The notes under the pieces were generated by a model that worked only from the letters and a program-made list of their open reading frames with translations, made no database searches and was not told the DNA's origin. Both the position numbers and the translations under genes were made by a program. From the NCBI GenBank assembly GCA_045226015.1, contig JBGVBY010000014.1, positions 1-5,483 of the forward strand: a stretch of 5,483 nucleotides of DNA. The letters run 5' to 3'. Source of the DNA: UBA2450 sp045226015. Its GTDB lineage: Bacteria; Bacillota_I; Bacilli_A; RFN20; CAG-826. This document shows positions 4,883-5,483 of this stretch, piece after piece. Positions within the stretch are counted from its first letter, which is position 1. Every line of letters begins with the position of its first letter.

Positions 4883-4958
4883 CGCGGAGTAGAGCAGTGG
4901 TAGCTCGTCAGGCCCATAACCTGGAAGTCGGAGTGTTCAAGTCCTCCCTCCGCAACCA
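4883..4958 (+). tRNA. Initiator tRNA-fMet (CAT) with atypical features
   Basis: This 76-nt gene folds as a cloverleaf with encoded CCA (4956-4958). The acceptor is CGCGGAG/CTCCGCA with an unpaired C1:A72, the mark of bacterial initiator tRNA. The D-stem GAGC/GCTC has A11:U24, also an initiator trait, and a 7-nt loop with GG. The anticodon CAT is at 4915-4917. Three things are odd. Loop position 33 is C (4914), not the near-universal U. The anticodon stem has A29:U41 (4910:4922) above G30:C40 and G31:C39, instead of three G:C pairs. The T-arm reads GGAG-T-G before TTCAAGT and CCTCC, so five pairs form only if T4934 is bulged; without the bulge two pairs mismatch. It may be a functional divergent initiator, a decaying extra copy, or affected by sequence error. 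It is probably co-transcribed with rpsU. Confidence 0.82.
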
Positions 4959-4968
4959 GATGTAAACT

Positions 4969-5000
4969 ACAGTTCTGATACATTCAGGACTGTTTTTTTT
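4969..5000 (+). terminator. Intrinsic terminator of the rpsU-tRNA unit
   Basis: A 10-bp stem (4969-4978 with 4984-4993, one G:U pair) closes the loop TACAT and runs into eight T residues (4993-5000). It begins 10 nt after the tRNA CCA and is the only terminator after rpsU. Confidence 0.94.
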
Positions 5001-5024
5001 AACTTTTCTTTGAATTTGATTTAG

Positions 5025-5041
5025 AGCAACAACGTGTTGCT
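5025..5041. promoter_or_regulatory. 17-bp palindrome, possible operator of the downstream regulator
   Basis: AGCAACAACGTGTTGCT has perfect 7-bp arms (5025-5031 and 5035-5041) around ACG. No T-run follows, so it is not a terminator. It touches the -35 region of the predicted promoter of the helix-turn-helix gene, about 52 nt before its ATG. That position suits an autoregulatory binding site for a dimeric repressor; this is inference. Confidence 0.4.
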
Positions 5042-5069
5042 TAGCACTCCTTACAGTAAATGTTATTAT
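5041..5069 (+). promoter_or_regulatory. Predicted promoter of the helix-turn-helix regulator gene
   Basis: TATTAT (5064-5069) is preceded by TGT (5061-5063), an extended -10. The -35 candidate TTAGCA (5041-5046) is weak at 17-nt spacing. Transcription would start near 5076, before the SD GAGGT (5081-5085). Confidence 0.4.
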
Positions 5070-5093
5070 TTTAGTGAATTGAGGTAATTATTA

Positions 5094-5483
5094 ATGGAAA
5101 CAAAATTAGTACTACGGGAACTTAGAATTAAAAATGGTTATTCACAAAAGGAATTAGCGGAAAAAGTTTTTGTTACTAGACAAGCTGTGTCACGTTGGGA
5201 AGCGGGTGAAACAATGCCGAATACAGAAACTTTAAAACTGCTTTCAAAACTATATAACGTGTCAATCAATACACTTTTGGGTTCGCCTAATAAACTTATT
5301 TGCCAATGCTGTGGGATGCCGCTTGAAGATGAAATCATTGGAAGAAATAAAGATGGTTCAATGAATGAAGAGTATTGTAAGTGGTGTTATGCAGATGGCA
5401 CTTATACATATAACGATATGGATGATTTAATTAATGTCTGCATTCCTCATATGGCAAAAGAAGGTTTTAGTGAAGAACAAGCA
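5094..5483 (+). CDS. XRE-family regulator with C-terminal zinc ribbon (3' truncated by window end)
   Basis: The ATG at 5094 follows the SD GAGGT (5081-5085) by 8 nt. The frame stays open for 130 codons to the last base, so the C-terminus is missing. Residues about 7-61 are a Cro/C1-type helix-turn-helix, with SQKELAEKVFVTRQAVSRWE (17-36) as the HTH core and QAVSRWE as the recognition-helix hallmark. Residues 70-118 look like a zinc-ribbon domain: Cys70/Cys73 (CQCCGMPL) and Cys95/Cys98 (YCKWC), then DGTYTYNDMDDLINVCIPHM, as in the family annotated 'putative zinc ribbon' in Firmicutes. The protein is probably a DNA-binding repressor whose second domain senses metal, redox state or a partner; its target is unknown. 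A 17-bp palindrome at its promoter may be its own operator. It is separated from rpsU/tRNA by a strong terminator. Confidence 0.9.
   Translation, partial: METKLVLRELRIKNGYSQKELAEKVFVTRQAVSRWEAGETMPNTETLKLLSKLYNVSINTLLGSPNKLICQCCGMPLEDEIIGRNKDGSMNEEYCKWCYADGTYTYNDMDDLINVCIPHMAKEGFSEEQA

Overview
This is a compact AT-rich bacterial chromosomal window. It has housekeeping genes, strong Shine-Dalgarno (SD) sites, U-tailed intrinsic terminators and tRNAs with encoded CCA. Together with the Firmicutes-type order rsmE, mtaB ... rpsU, this points to a low-GC member of the Bacillota, probably a Bacilli or Erysipelotrichia/Mollicutes-relative lineage. TGG is used for Trp and mtaB appears to stop at TGA, so I read it with the standard bacterial code. 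The species cannot be named from this sequence.

Layout: (1) 1-55 is the 3' end of a probable tRNA-Pro gene with its terminator. (2) 56-470 is mostly non-coding but holds a very short minus-strand ORF behind a perfect SD (160-231), encoding a 23-residue membrane peptide, and a plus-strand terminator that overlaps its 3' end. (3) 471-980, minus strand, is a four-helix membrane protein of unknown function. (4) Divergent from it is a plus-strand operon: a zinc-ribbon membrane protein (1101-1538), rsmE (1540-2256) and mtaB (2249-3505), packed with 1-nt spacing and an 8-nt overlap. (5) rpmF (3611-3865) has its own promoter and terminator and an unusual Lys/Ala/Pro tail. (6) deoC (3928-4563) has its own promoter and terminator. 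(7) rpsU (4688-4864) is followed after 18 nt by an initiator tRNA gene (4883-4958), and one terminator serves both. (8) 5094 to the end is a 3'-truncated helix-turn-helix/zinc-ribbon regulator.

Most of the window serves translation: ribosomal proteins L32 and S21, 16S rRNA methylation (RsmE), tRNA methylthiolation (MtaB) and two tRNAs. The oddest items are the initiator tRNA, which has C33 instead of U33, an A29:U41 pair and an extra T in the T-stem; the histone-H1-like tail on L32; the tiny hydrophobic ORF with a terminator on the opposite strand, which could be a type I toxin-like locus; and the divergent pair 980/1101, whose predicted leaders are only about 9 nt and lack an SD. I see no CRISPR array, insertion sequence or clearly new multi-gene system.
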